The notes: generated from the sequence alone by a model not told the origin. Positions 43,601 through 54,745 are shown, counted from the stretch's first letter. The stretch: 64,000 nt of DNA from Icerya purchasi (GCA_039619475.1 CM077115.1:510094815-510158814); one strand, 5' to 3'. Numbers and translations are program-made.

Positions 43601-45361
43601 AATTATAATTTTTCATTGCAGATATCAAAAAGTAATGTCGTCGATGACATGGTAAACTCGAACAAGATTTTATACAAGCCTAATGAAAAACCAGACCACT
43701 GCGTTGTAATTAAATACGTTCCTTATGTTGGTGAGACTTTTTTGTTTTTTCTTTCTAAACTGTTACGAATAAAGTTCGAATATTCTCAATTTTTTATATG
43801 TATATATGTCTTTTGGCCGAGCTTGATCCAAAATTTTTTCCGTCACGAAGAAATGTTACGAAATTTTATAATTACATGTATTTTCACTTACAACCAAACG
43901 GTAACCAGGGAAATTACCTATTTTTATTTACATCACGGTAAACATTTTATTCAACTTGTGATCAACAGTTCGAGTTCATGCTTTTACTAAAATGAAACAC
44001 AGTCGTGTATCATACTTTACGCATTATCCGATAGACGCATCCATATCGCACAATTTAACAATAAAGGCCATTACATTACAACAACACTGTACATAAGCGC
44101 CCCCGTTGGACTTGTTTGCATTTATTCAATGTTAAAATATATGAATAAAATGTCGCTTCCAATGGGAAACGAGTTCTAAATTTATATGAGCTAACAAAAA
44201 AAAAAAAAAAAAACAACCAAAAAAAAAAAACCAAAAAAAAACAACCAAAAAAAATTCGATCTGTTGCTGATTTCAGTTTTTGGCCTTAATTTTATTACTC
44301 TGTAAATATAATCGTGAAAACTTAGTTTGACGCTTTTTCTTCTAGTTTATAATGTTCTCACTGTGAAGCATGAAAGTTGATCATAACTAGAACATTTACC
44401 GGAAACATGTTGCTTTAAAGTAGCAACTTTTAAAAATTTAAAATGAAAATGTTTCCTGAATGAAAACTGCACCGGCAATTTCGATACTTAATGTTTAAAT
44501 TACATCTCCATATATGTAGATTTGTTTATTTGCATTGAAATAAAATTATACGGTGAAAAATTACCAGCAATTATCAATTAAATAATAACAATCGAATGTA
44601 CGCCAAATATCATGAAACTATTTCGAATCCAGCTGTTATATGTGTTAGTCGACGATTTTTCACTATGTAACTTATCATTTTATTTTAATTTATTATTATG
44701 CGTAGAAATGGTTGAATGATTATTTTTGAAATCGTTATGTTAACAGGGGATTCGAAGAGAGCGTTAGATGAATATATTTCGGAACTATTTCTAGGCGGTC
44801 ACAACACAATTTCCATTCATAACACTTGTGAAGATTCTTTACTAGCATCTCCAATCATTTTAGATTTAGCAATTTTAGCGGAACTTTGCACACGGATAAA
44901 CTTCTACAAAGATAGCCAATCGACAACTCCGATTCCTTTCAACAGTGTTCTGTCATTTTTATCCTACTTGTTAAAAGCTCCACTAGTACCACGAGGTAGG
45001 TTACAGAAAATAAAATTACGGTGTTCGCAAGTTCGCTTTTACGTTACGTATGTAATAGAATGTATCGAGTGAATCTTTTAATTACGTGAAATATTTAACT
45101 ACTCAAATAGGTACTCCAGTTGTCAATTCATTGTTTAAACAACGGGCCTGCATCGAGAATATCATGAAAGCTTGCGTCGGACTTCCCCCAGATCACAATA
45201 TGGGATTAGAACACAAATTACCGAAACAATTGTTCCAAACCAGCGCAACCGAATACGTCACGCTGAAAGAAAAATCGATTATTCAAAACGGATACTCAAA
45301 AGTGCCTTATTTAAACGGATACACAAATAATCTAACCGGATTGGAAGCACCAGTCGTTTAA
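31748..45361 (+). CDS. Inos: Inositol-3-phosphate synthase (complete gene, 8 coding exons)
   Basis: The enzyme (INO1/MIPS, EC 5.5.1.4) converts glucose 6-phosphate to 1D-myo-inositol 3-phosphate using bound NAD, the committed step of inositol synthesis in the cytosol. Coding exons: 31748-31861, 37291-37463, 37814-38084, 39171-39428, 40271-40513, 43622-43730, 44747-44995 and 45111-45361. All introns are GT-AG and the exons join in frame to 555 residues plus stop, close to the usual insect length of about 565. Visible family motifs are GWGGNNGTT (residues 63-71, NAD-binding loop), [11 protein letters not shown] (277-287), [21 protein letters not shown], and [15 protein letters not shown] followed by [18 protein letters not shown]. 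The first ATG has an excellent context (CACCATGG). No defect was seen, so this looks like a working host gene. Confidence 0.97.
31862..36289. other. INO1 intron 1, first part: no feature seen
   Basis: AT-rich. Includes an (AC)-rich run near 31935-31948 and a poly(A) run at 33003-33028. No alternative exon was recognised. The small open frame at 32353-32583 has no recognisable domain. Confidence 0.5.
36290..36737 (+). mobile_element. RTE/R4-like LINE 3' end in INO1 intron 1, with GAT-repeat tail
   Basis: Reads, with frameshifts, through a LLYG-type end of reverse transcriptase into a segment like the C-terminus of the 15.2-kb element, then [20 protein letters not shown] and [15 protein letters not shown] with a stop at about 36697. 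The copy ends in GAT repeats at 36712-36734. It lies in the same orientation as the host gene and is far from splice sites. 5'-truncated and dead. Confidence 0.8.
37291..37463 (+). CDS. Inos: INO1 coding exon 2
   Basis: Follows TTCTCATAG. Residues 39-95 plus two bases of codon 96 (Trp). Carries [19 protein letters not shown], the glycine-rich NAD-binding loop of the Rossmann fold. Donor is GTATTT. Confidence 0.95.
37814..38084 (+). CDS. Inos: INO1 coding exon 3
   Basis: Follows GACCGCAG and supplies the last base of codon 96, reading [13 protein letters not shown] on to residue 186. Includes the conserved [19 protein letters not shown] stretch. Ends ...IAANQ at a GTAATT donor, phase 0. The frame stays open into the intron, so the 153-codon frame beginning here is longer than the true exon. 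Confidence 0.95.
38413..38470. repeat. (TA)29 microsatellite in INO1 intron 3
   Basis: Perfect TA run of about 58 bases. Confidence 0.95.
39171..39428 (+). CDS. Inos: INO1 coding exon 4
   Basis: 86 codons (residues 187-272) between CAATACAG and GTAAGT. Contains [21 protein letters not shown] and [12 protein letters not shown], all recognisable family segments. Confidence 0.95.
40271..40513 (+). CDS. Inos: INO1 coding exon 5
   Basis: 81 codons (residues 273-353) after TTCTTGCAG. Contains [22 protein letters not shown] and [10 protein letters not shown], residues around the active site. It must end at AAAGAG with the weak donor GTCGGT, because joining to exon 6 there restores [15 protein letters not shown]; the nearby GTAAAG four bases on would shift the frame. 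Confidence 0.93.
40583..40639. repeat. (TA)n microsatellite at the start of INO1 intron 5
   Basis: Perfect AT/TA run of about 57 bases beginning 70 bases after the weak exon 5 donor. A shorter TA run lies at 40028-40043 in intron 4. Confidence 0.95.
41990..42760 (+). mobile_element. mariner-family transposase pseudogene in INO1 intron 5
   Basis: On the + strand the start of a mariner transposase can be followed across frames: [31 protein letters not shown], then [20 protein letters not shown] and [19 protein letters not shown], the paired helix-turn-helix DNA-binding region. The text then jumps to the C-terminal end: [45 protein letters not shown], which in intact elements reads FLASK...HPPYSPDLAP-D-FLFPK-K. 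Most of the catalytic domain with the first two Asp residues is deleted, and the PYSPDL block has turned into a run of 16 C (42607-42622). Probable left end near CAGTGCGTCCCG (41990); the right end is not identified. Confidence 0.8.
43622..43730 (+). CDS. Inos: INO1 coding exon 6
   Basis: 36 codons plus one base after TTCATTGCAG. Reads [18 protein letters not shown] to KYVPYV, residues 354-389. The donor is GTGAGA. The 180-codon open frame around it is mostly intron. Confidence 0.94.
44196..44255. repeat. A-rich low-complexity tract in INO1 intron 6
   Basis: Runs of A interrupted by CAACC or CC, about 60 bases. Confidence 0.9.
44747..44995 (+). CDS. Inos: INO1 coding exon 7
   Basis: Follows TTAACAG; completes Gly390, then [20 protein letters not shown] and a conserved block ending LLKAPLVPR (residue 472). 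Donor is GTAGGT. Confidence 0.94.
45111..45361 (+). CDS. Inos: INO1 coding exon 8, with stop codon
   Basis: Follows CTCAAATAG after a 115-base intron. Encodes Gly473-Val555: [18 protein letters not shown], then the family's [18 protein letters not shown] C-terminal region, ending in TAA. Confidence 0.95.
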
Positions 45362-45401
45362 ATACGTTCGTCAACGATCGAGCAACAGTTTTCCAACACA
45401 A

Positions 45402-45412
45402 AATAAAATAAA
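45402..45412 (+). terminator. INO1 polyadenylation signals
   Basis: Two overlapping AATAAA hexamers (45402-45407 and 45407-45412), 41 bases after the stop codon, predict a very short 3' untranslated region with cleavage near 45425-45435. Another AATAAA near 45765 could give a longer form. Confidence 0.6.
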
Positions 45413-45439
45413 TACACGTATATGTCTAAGTGGTATAAT

Positions 45440-46295
45440 GCATTAAACGCATACATATACATATGCATATATCTTTTTTTGCTTTTTTTAATTGAGGGTT
45501 ATTGGGTAACATTTTCTCTCCCCCCGCAAATTGTAACTCAGTTAACCTGCATTATTGCCAGTAAGTACATTTCTATATTTTCACATTTCTACGTACATAT
45601 TTTAAAAAGCAAATTTTATACGAATTCAGAATAGTTCTAGTTAATTACCGGAAATGCAGTCTCCTTGTCACATAACTTTTATACTCCAATTAACTGATTT
45701 TTTCGTTTTTCTCAGGATTTCTATCGTTAAGTATTATATTATTTTTAATTATTTATTTGTTTTTTAATAAAAAATTGTAAAAATTAACCGAGTTTATTTT
45801 TGATTTTATATCATTACACTACACTTTGCACAGGTTTACATCAATATAAATAACATTTTAACAGAAATATACAGAAACATATTATAATCAAAGAAATACT
45901 TCTTGTTAATTATAAACGTTACTGACTGCTGTGGAATAATGATAAAACTTTCAATGCATATATGTACATAAAAATAATCCAAATAGTCCAAGAAACTAAC
46001 AACGTTCGAAACAAAAGACCTCCGTCGCACATTTGTAATACTGTAAATTAATTTATTGCATAGCTTTTCGCTGTTTCCGATATTAAAATGAAATACGTTT
46101 TTGCAGTAACAGAGCCAGAAATTTATCAAGCTTGCTGTTGCTTGCCTCCTTTAATTAGGTTGCTATTGATAGCATACGGGGACTCGCAGACGCAACTTTT
46201 TTAAGCGATGGGTGTTGCTACACGCTCGATCAAATCTTACTCTGTATCATTTTCTTTATTATTTTACAATTATCTATCATTTGGCTATACATCTT
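45440..46295. other. Intergenic, no gene seen
   Basis: Region just past INO1. AT-rich with only chance frames. No element recognised. Confidence 0.45.
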
Positions 46296-46299
46296 CTTT

Positions 46300-47110
46300 C
46301 TTCTTCGTCGTCGTGTCAGGTGAAGTAGTTTACAATACGGATTTCCAATAATCCAAAAAACCAATTGCACGGCCTTCCAGCTTCACGACGTCAGCAAAGT
46401 TGCACTTACCCGGACACATTTTACACGAGAGAACAAGTGAGCGATAGACTGCTCTTCGTTACACGTACATAGTGAATTTTCCGAGATTCCCCGTTTTTTC
46501 AAACTGTCCGCACGGTTCTTCCAACTTGTGTTCGCAATCTATTCAGAGACCTCCATCTGGCATAATTTAGGTCTGCAACTACAGAAATCTTCTCCGATGG
46601 TTCGATCCATGACTCCATTTTCCACCCTTGACATTCTGTTTCCCAAGCGTTAAGTTGTGCGATTTCGGGTTTAACATTAATTGCCTTAGTTGTAGCCATT
46701 GAAACTATTGCCGGACTTCAGTCTTCTTCGCTGTTGTACGTTCCCATATAGCATATGACGATCATCGGTTTCCTGTTTCATTTTTTCTACTTTAGCCGCA
46801 ATACGGCGTCTTTTAAGTTCGGTTTAAGTTGATTAAGTGAGTAATACTCCGAAAGCTTGTTCGGCATTTCTGTCAGTCTGTCCTCTATTGACCCGAAAAT
46901 TTGATCCTTGATAGGTGATTGCGAAATTATCCGCATTCATATCTGCGAAAATCGGTTGGTCATTTGTGTATAGGTTGAAAAGTATCGGCGAGAGAACACC
47001 TCCTTGCGGGAGAAATACTTTCCGTTGGAGTTACTTGTTGCTTTCAACTAGGTTCGCTGAAAGCATAGCTCATACGTAATGATTTATTTGAGCGGTGGGA
47101 ACTTGGATTT
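46300..47110 (-). mobile_element. LINE 3' half (minus strand), dead
   Basis: On the - strand, a reverse transcriptase piece (FLPQGGVLSPILFNLYTND, about 47010) is followed after a large internal deletion by ARWRSLNRLRTQVGRT, CTCNEEQSIAHLF, a CKMCPGKCNFADVVKLEGRA segment and a LDYWKSVL end with a stop at 46330-46332. The LNRLR-VGR / C-C-EEQ-HL order is a standard C-terminus of insect non-LTR elements. The YADD box and thumb are missing, so the copy is both rearranged and inactive. Confidence 0.8.
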
Positions 47111-47169
47111 AAAAACTTCTTGTTAATCACATGACTTTTCTTTCTTTATTTAATTCTTACTTGATTTGT

Positions 47170-48860
47170 ATTCAAGTTGGAATGTGCGGATGACTACATC
47201 ATAGACTTTTTGTCATTCTTTATTCATACTCTCGCCTTTTGGAGTTTTCATTATTCTCCTTTTATTCTGCTGGCTCAGTTTGTCTTCTTTGATTCATTTC
47301 CTTACTTCTTATATTTCTCATTTTTCCCTCAAGTTGAAATATTACAATGGAATTTCCATAGCCTTAGAGCGAACAAAAATTCTCTCAAGACATTGTTGCA
47401 TCTGTATAATGTTAGTATTGCGCTGCTCTCAGAAACTTGACTAAAAGATTCCTTTAACGTTAACGTCAGTGTTTTTTCTATAACTAATTCTAATCGCAGT
47501 GACGGATATGGTGGTTCAGCTGTTTTAATCAGAAATAACACACCTATTCTCCAACTCATAACATTTCTCCTGCTCTATCTAATCCGATTAATTCAAATTT
47601 TGTCCACATCTCAATACACAACAATATTTCGAAACCATTTAACTTCAATTCAGCTTACATTCCTCTTAACTATGATCTAAGTAACTTTCTTTATCAATTG
47701 TTTACTAATTGCCTCCTTTCCCGTTTGTTATAGCCAATGACTGGAATGCTCTCCACTCACCTCTTTGGAGTTGCAGTGGGTACAACAGTAATGGTTTCAT
47801 ACTTGAAAATTTTATCTTACAAAATAACTTAATCCTTCTTAATGATGGTTTGTTTACTTGCATCAAAAATCCTTCGTCTTTCAGGTCTATTTAGGCATTT
47901 ACTTCTTCTAATCTTTGTTTCAAGTGTTCATGGTCAACTGTAATTGCATTCTTGATACCGATCACATTCCCTATCATCATTTCTTTCTTACGCTTCTTCT
48001 AAGCCTCTTTACTCTTCCAAATGGATAGCCTCTTTAAAGAGTAGATTGGGCCATCTTCCATTCTCTCACCGACTCCTCGCTCTCTTCAATTCCACTTACT
48101 TGAAACCTATCTTCCCAATATGACTTTTTTATTGAATCAACCTCATCCACCTTAACTTATTCTTCCCCTCTTATCTGACTAACTACCTATAAAAACTCAA
48201 GCATTGTGGTGAAATGTAAACTTTAAGGCAGCTTTTAATTTAAGTATGCCTACTTATAGAACTTCTCGCCCCTGTTCTTTTCTTTCCAACTTTTTGGCTC
48301 ATATGAACGTCAATGCTAAAGCCAGATTTTTAAAATAGCTAAGAAAAACTCACAGAAAGGCTTCTGCTCTTCTTTTTCTCAGTCTAATACTATTTCTCAT
48401 GTATGGAAAATGGCTAAAGCCTTTAAATCATCTCTGTCCCAACGTTCTTCCAATCATAATTTTCTTCCAGCTAATACCGTTTATTAACTCTACAGCTCCT
48501 AATTATGTTCGTAACTTCCAGGAAAACTGCTCTTTCCAATCTGCACTTACTTCTCCACACTGTTTCACCTCTCCTTTTACTTAGTCAGAACTTCGTTCAT
48601 CTTTAATTAATTCCTCCAATTCCTTGGGAACACTTTTTCTGTTCTTCAAAATCTTTTTGATTTTTCTCTCCAGATACTTTTAAATGTTTTCAATTCCTTT
48701 CTTGATTCCGACCGTACTCCTCCTTCCCGGAACACTTTTATTATTGTTTCTATCTCAAAACCTTATTTTTCTTCGTTTCGTCCCATTGTTAGGTAGCTTT
48801 TCGAAAGTTTAATTAACAGACGTTTCATTTGGTGGCTTGAGCACAGTAGTGTGTACCTAA
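47170..48860 (+). mobile_element. LINE 5' half with endonuclease domain, dead
   Basis: Starts ILQWNFHSLRANKNSLKTLL (about 47336), then LLSET, and SDGYGGSAVLIRNNTP in a shifted frame. Further on come FVIANDWNALHSPLW (about 47725) and LQNNLILLNDGLFT. These are the motifs of the AP-type endonuclease at the start of I/jockey ORF2 (QWN, SET, GG-A-L-R, DWNAHH, N-L--LN). Decayed reverse transcriptase start sequence (an RPI / NRRF-WWLE pattern) is visible near 48778-48840, after which the copy stops. It may be the 5' counterpart of family L1, whose 3' halves occur at 9.8, 18.5, 21.4, 27.4 and 28.7 kb, but no overlap proves this. Confidence 0.8.
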
Positions 48861-48999
48861 TAATATTTTCGGTTTATGGTTCACCAGACTATATCAGTAG
48901 GTTTCTACCGGACGTTTATATTTCATTTATCAATAAAAAATTTTTAATTGCTGCTTTCGTTGACACATTAGCTGCCATCGATCGAATTGTTCTAGATTA

Positions 49000-49498
49000 A
49001 TAAAGTTGTGTATTATTGTGTTCAATTTTTATCTCGTAACAAATTGCCGCTTTCGATTTCGGCGTAGCGAACTATATATTGAACTTCTCCACTTATTAGA
49101 AGCACCGCACCATAACACAGACAATGCAGAAAAAAAGTCAACGCCATTAGGTGTGATCACAAATAACGCTACCGAAAATAATAATTCTACCCAACTTAAC
49201 ATTAGTACTTCGGCAATAAATAATACCGCTAATAATTTTATATCGATAACAAACAATTCAAACAATCTTATCACTAATACTAATACTAACATGGAAACAA
49301 TTTCGAAACAGAATTCGGCGGCAACTACATTATTCTTAGACAAATTAAAATCCAAAAAATACTTCTCGTCCATTGTGAAATTTGAATAACCGCCAGAAAA
49401 ACAAGGAATAATATTTCCGTTTGTTGAGAACATGGTCCTTCGTGGTATGTATTTAAAGCTCGAAAACTCGAAATCGAGTAAACAGAAATATATGTATA
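49000..49498 (+). other. Asn/Thr/Ser-rich open frame, probably part of the following LINE
   Basis: A 127-codon frame (49006-49389) is rich in Asn, Thr and Ser, with no recognisable domain. It directly precedes LINE reverse transcriptase sequence in the same orientation and may be an eroded linker of that element. No host gene evidence. Confidence 0.3.
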
Positions 49499-50795
49499 TC
49501 CCTCAAGAAGCAACAGCCCTATATAATACCGATTTTACTCATTCCAAACTTAATTTCCAACTCAAACATCCCACACAAATAGTTCTCCTGGTCCTGATAC
49601 TACGCACCCATACACGTTAAAATATAGATCCCCTTCCCCCAAAATCCTACCCAATTGCGTATATATGTAACCAGATATGGTCGTCAAGCTTCATCCCGCA
49701 TCATTAGAATATAGCCCAAATTGTTCCCGTTCTAAAGCCAAACAAAGACCGTCTTTTTCAAAATTAGAGGTCTATTTCTCTCCTAAATTTGATATCCAAA
49801 ACATTAAATAAAACGGTGAACAGACGCCTCATCTATTTTTTTGAGCAAAATAATCTCCTTTCCTGCACAAAGCCGGAGGGTGTAAGGTGCGAGCATCTAC
49901 TGATCTATTAAGCCTACAATAGCAAATTTCAACGGCATTTTACTGTCCGCAAAGCACGCATGCAATTTTGTTCGACATGGAAAAAGCATTTGATTGCATA
50001 CGGCAGTGGGGACTATTAATGAAGCTACTGGCTGCTGAGTTAACTGGCAATACGGGGCCAGCTATGTAAAAAATTTTCTGACAAATAGAAATTATCAAAT
50101 TAAGATTGGTCTACCAATGTATATGCTGCTAGAAAATGGTATTCCACAAGGCTCTGGCCTAAGCGCAACCTTGTGTATATTTTTTTCATAAATAATCTGA
50201 CTGCATCATGACTTCTGTTTCTGCCCGGCTTTATATTCACTGTATGAACATCTCTTGATCTTCCAGTATACCTTCCAGTGCTCAAAACATTCACTCCCCC
50301 GATCGATCTATTTGTTATATCCAGAACTATTTTATTTACCATAAAACAAATATACCTGTTTCAATTTTATAAATGAAAAATATTTTTGAAAAAATTAATT
50401 TTCTTCCATTAGAGTACTACCTAAATCCCCACAAAGTAAAAAGTATCTTATAAAAATTAAAAATATAGTTAAAAACCACTATTACAGCATATGGCAAAGC
50501 AAATTGGAGAATGATACAGTAGTTCGACACACTTTTTTACTAATCCCGAAGGTAAAAGAACAAAAGGAATTAAAAATTACCCCCGATTTTTATTCCATAC
50601 AGCTCCTAACGGGACAGGTGCTCAGGCGGAAAAACTGAATCTGCAGAACATGTGTTGTTTCACTTTAAAAACTATAACTATATTAGGGAGTTTGATAACA
50701 CCCCATACACTTAAAGAATGTAAAAATAGTAAAAAAATGTCAACGTCTGCTATATAATGTTTTATATCCCCGTTTTCACAATAAATAAATTAGTA
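49499..50795 (+). mobile_element. Jockey-like LINE, reverse transcriptase and 3' end, dead
   Basis: Read in shifting frames: a SSPGPD segment (about 49578), NIAQIVPVLKPNKDR (about 49710), SISLLNLISKTLNKTVNRRL (about 49765), ILFDMEKAFDCIRQWGLL (first catalytic Asp, about 49970) and LENGIPQGSGLSATL (about 50130). The YADD region is lost. The C-terminal end has SIWQSKLENDTVVRHTFLLI and a SAEHVLFHFKNYNYIRE-type motif (about 50640). Consistent with a jockey-group element. No poly(A) tail is visible; AATAAATAAATT lies near 50781. Confidence 0.8.
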
Positions 50796-50799
50796 TTAT

Positions 50800-51540
50800 T
50801 ATAATTTAAAGTAGGTTCTCCACATCTACCCATGTACATAGTGTGTAGGGTAGGGGTATCAACGATGCTGATAAGTTTGAATGGAGATAAGTAGTGAGCT
50901 CAATAAATAAATAAGTAAAACAAAAAGTTAAATAAAAATAAAAAAAATTTATGTGATATATACTTTGTGCTCTCCTCACCTGACCCACGTACAATGGTAT
51001 CGTAAGAAAAACTACTTACACATTTTAATTAATTCTATTTAACTGCTATTATTTTGACATTTAAATTAATTTTTTTTTTTTATAGAAGTTTTTCGCTATA
51101 TCTGAAATTTAAATTCCGTACGTTTTCGTAAATTTTAGAGGAAAATATAACCCGCTTTATTTTAATTAATTTTACAAGCTCGTTCAATGGATATATAGTC
51201 TCGTGTTTATTACCAGCCGGGCTTCTTATAAGACCCACATTTAAACAATACAATTTATTGTAAAATGTCGATAAAAAATACTTTTCTGAGTAAAATGTAA
51301 AATAAAATAGGAGCGCTCCCGACTTGGACTAGTAATTTTGATGCTGATTTCATTAATTATTGCGTTGTGATGGTTGCATTAGTCATCCTACCAAACGGCA
51401 CATGTTCATTTCCAAAATATTTTTTATCCGCCTTGAGTCATCATTATCAATTTATTCTAATAATCACGAAACTGTTTTATTACTACTTTAAACATTTTAA
51501 TTTGTTCTGTATTTGATATTGTAATTATAGAAAGGGCCAC
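50800..51540. other. AT-rich intergenic DNA
   Basis: No gene, element end or RNA was recognised. Confidence 0.4.
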
Positions 51541-51544
51541 ACGG

Positions 51545-52990
51545 CAGGGAAATTTAACTTGCAGAATTGAAAAAATTACTCGAACAATTATTTGAATCCG
51601 AATTGTCGGATCAGTTATCTAGCGACTATGACGAGATTGATCGTGTTGTTGAACAAGAAGATCATAATAACAATGAAAAAATAAACTCCTATTTTAAAGA
51701 TAAAAAGTTAATAACTTTCAGTAGTTGTAAATTTAAAAAAAAAAAAAAAAAAAAAGTCTTCTCCACCCATATCAGTACCTCTAGGAAGAAACAAAAAGAA
51801 ATATATATTGATTGAAAAGCAAGGGTCACTACTCTATGATGCGCTATCTGAAATTGTGTTGATGAAAAATCACATTTTAATTTGTTCTCTCGTTTACCGT
51901 TCATTGACAAAATACGTTTATGGACGGGAAAAAATGTACACACAAAGTACAGTAATTGATTTGATATCAGCACAACAGAATTTAAAAAAAATATTGTAAT
52001 TTTAACTCTTATGATAGCTTATAAATTCAGCATTGAAGATATAACTTTAGAGCGTAGAAAAAGGTAGTGTAGTATTTAATAAAATGTACTGAAATCGATT
52101 CCTTACAATATTGCGTATATTAATATTTGATGTGCAATTGTTCGTCGTTAAGATGAATCGGCAGACAAGTTGAAAGCTATCCGAAAAGTATATTATATAC
52201 GAAACAATTATTTGCGGGATGCATACGTTTCTAAATGAAGTGATCAATTAGTAACATTTCGTGGTAGGTGTCCATTTCGGCAGTCCATATTCCGTTTAAA
52301 CTAGGGAAACACGGCTTATAAAAATACGGACATAGAATATTGACGGAAAACAAAAATATACGTAGGGAAAGAAGCTTGTGCGGTAAAAGTTAGGAAAATT
52401 GTTGCGAAAAACTTAGTAACAGAATAAAAAAGTTCTGGACGTAATATAACTTACGATAATTGCCACAAGCTCAGATTTAGACTAATCAAAAATTCCTAAC
52501 ATTTGTTGCAACAGATCGCAAAAACAAAAGTGAACTTTCAATAGAATTTATATCTGATAAAGATAAACACACGTGTATTTTTAAAAAGATGTAATACTTG
52601 CGTCGTGCGTGCATAAGAAAAACAAAACAAAAGTCTCATTATAGACGCACATTGCACGATATGCCTACAATTTTTATGTTAACAGAAAGAAAACTTGAAG
52701 TAATAACAAGTTACAATGCGACAAAAGCAGTGTGGATATAATAGAACAGAAAAAAGGAGTATCAGTAGTAAACGGAAGACAAAACATTGACCTCTGCTCG
52801 ATAAACAACTTACTGAAGCGATTGCTAACCGAACAAAATACCAGAATTCAAAATGGAATCTTTTCTGGTAATGAAAAAAAGAAAACTACGCGCATTTTGC
52901 TCTTTTAAAAAAAATGCAAAAGTCAAACTGTTGTGCAAAATGTCAAAAAACAGTAGCTTCCGAGCATGCCATTATTTTCCTTGAACACAC
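51545..52990 (+). mobile_element. piggyBac-family transposase pseudogene
   Basis: The + strand can be followed from an acidic N-terminus (LFESELSDQLSSDYDEIDRV, about 51590), through a poly(A)-interrupted zone, to DESADKLKAIRKV (about 52150) and DQLVTFRGRCPFRQSIF (about 52244). Next come a YVGK segment, SSGRNITYDN (about 52432), DRKNKSELSIEFISDKDKH (about 52515), and LEVITSYNATKAVW (about 52696), which corresponds to the PEII-YN-TKGGVD motif. It ends in CAKCQKTVASEHA (about 52935), the Cys-rich C-terminal finger. The order is that of a full piggyBac/PGBD transposase. Stops and frameshifts occur throughout, and Asp-containing motifs are partly changed (GGVD lost), so it is dead. Neither TTAA target sites nor terminal repeats were clearly found. 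Confidence 0.88.
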
Positions 52991-52994
52991 TACG

Positions 52995-54385
52995 TCAGTC
53001 TGTATTTTTTTTGGTAATCAAATTTTTTTCATATTAATTTCAAATAAATTTCAAATAAATAATTTAATAAACGGAAAATATGTTTTGTAATATATGACAC
53101 AATATGGATCTCTGGAAATCGGCTGGTAAACAACGCGTTCACAAATTTATAATAGTTATAGCGTTAAAATAAAAATATTTTTCAATATATTTGTCTAATT
53201 TTATTTTAAAATATATTCTCTAATTATCAATCTAAAAATTCAAAGAACTACCCTTTTTTTTCTTAATCGGATTACTCAGTTTTGAGCGTTATAACGAACG
53301 GTTCAATACATTCTTGTTGCATTAGTGTTCATGATAATTCTATATATAACGCGACTTTATGAAAAGCTATATTTCAAACTAATAGTGATCGCTTGCTGTT
53401 TCGATGGAAGTACAATTCTCGCGTTCGACCTGCGTCCGTATAACGGTCTCAGTGATGGTTTGTCATTACTTTCTAGATGATTATTAAAGATTATTTTATT
53501 TCTTTATATATATATATATTTATATTTATATATGTAAAAAAATGAAAAAAAGTAAAAATTTTCATGATTACTAAAAAAAAAAAAAAAAATAAAACAAATG
53601 GGTCGAAGGTCAGTTTAAAAAAACCAATCAACTTTAATTACCAAAATTGCGACCAGCAAATTGTAAGAGGATATACAAAACTGTTATTACAATATTTATA
53701 AGAATTTTGAAGCTAAGTAAAATATTGAATTTCAAAATATTTCGCGAAAAATTCAACGGAATTTATTTTTTAATTCCGCAATAAAATTCAGTACGATTAA
53801 ATAAATTATATTGCGCTAGAAGAAGAATAAGTCTTAATCGATTGAGTAATAGTTAATTTGTATATTTTTCTCATAAATCCGCTAATTTTAAACTTTTAAA
53901 ATGTAAAATCTGGATAAAGTATTTCTTTTTCACCTATAGTAACTCCATAGTATTCTAATATATGTATATAAATAATGAAAATTTTGAGTTCAAATTACTG
54001 AAATGTATAGTGTAATTTCATTTTGGTTCAAAATATTAAGCAGACCGTATTTTTTATTCGCGTGTGATTTTCTCGTACAGCTTATAATTATTCAATTTTA
54101 TTGTGCGCATTTAATTTATTGATACAACGTTAAGTGTGTCGTATGAAAATAATACTGTATTGTTAATTCCTTGTATTCGATGACCATTTTGAACTACCAT
54201 TTTGCTAGTCGACTGTTTCGATTATTCGATCACCATTCGCCGGTCTGTTCCAAATTGGTTAGAAAAGAGTCCACTGTAATAAATTAAGAGAAATTACACG
54301 ATAGATATTTGTTATGTGCACAAAATAAGAGAAAATAACAAAAAAGTTGGTAAGGGTTTTCTTAAGTGCCGCTAGTTGATTTTTG
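52995..54385. other. AT-rich intergenic DNA
   Basis: Contains a TA/TTTA-rich run (53503-53535) and a poly(A) run near 53573-53589. Nothing else recognised. Confidence 0.4.
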
Positions 54386-54388
54386 CTA

Positions 54389-54484
54389 AGATTCTAGTTT
54401 GTTCATTTACTGCTATTTTCCAGTTTGAATTTGAACTAATTCAAAATGTGGAAAACAGCAATAAATAAACGAACTAAAATCTAA
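54389..54484. repeat. Imperfect hairpin, about 43-bp arms
   Basis: AAGATTCTAGTTTGTTCATT-type sequence (54389-54431) is the inverse, at roughly 80 percent, of 54439-54484 (ATTCAAAATGTGGAAAACAG ... AACTAAAATCT). The arms meet around a very short loop. It abuts, and shares its right arm with, the tandem duplication that follows. Confidence 0.6.
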
Positions 54485-54738
54485 ATAACAATAAAACATA
54501 CGAATGAAGGAGATGCTAATTTAAAATTAACGATAACATAATGTGATTAATTAAGAAAACGGCATTTTAGGAATAATAATGACTAACTAAAAGTGTGGAA
54601 AACAACAATAAATGAGCGAACTAAAATTTAAAAAACAAAACATATGAATGAAAAAGACATAATTTAAAATTAACGACAACATAGCCTAAATAAATAAGAG
54701 ACGTCATTTTAGAAATAATGAAAAATAAGACGTACAAA
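54446..54738. repeat. Two-copy tandem duplication, 147-bp period
   Basis: Unit 1 from 54446 and unit 2 from 54593 share TGTGGAAAAC, AACTAAAAT, AACATA-GAATGAA, TAATTTAAAATTAACGA, CATTTTAG and AATAATGA in the same order and spacing. Confidence 0.85.
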
Positions 54739-54745
54739 AAAAAAA

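Noticed and set aside
43448..43990. 180-codon single-exon protein
   Set aside because: Only 43622-43730 is coding (INO1 exon 6); the rest is intron that happens to lack stops.
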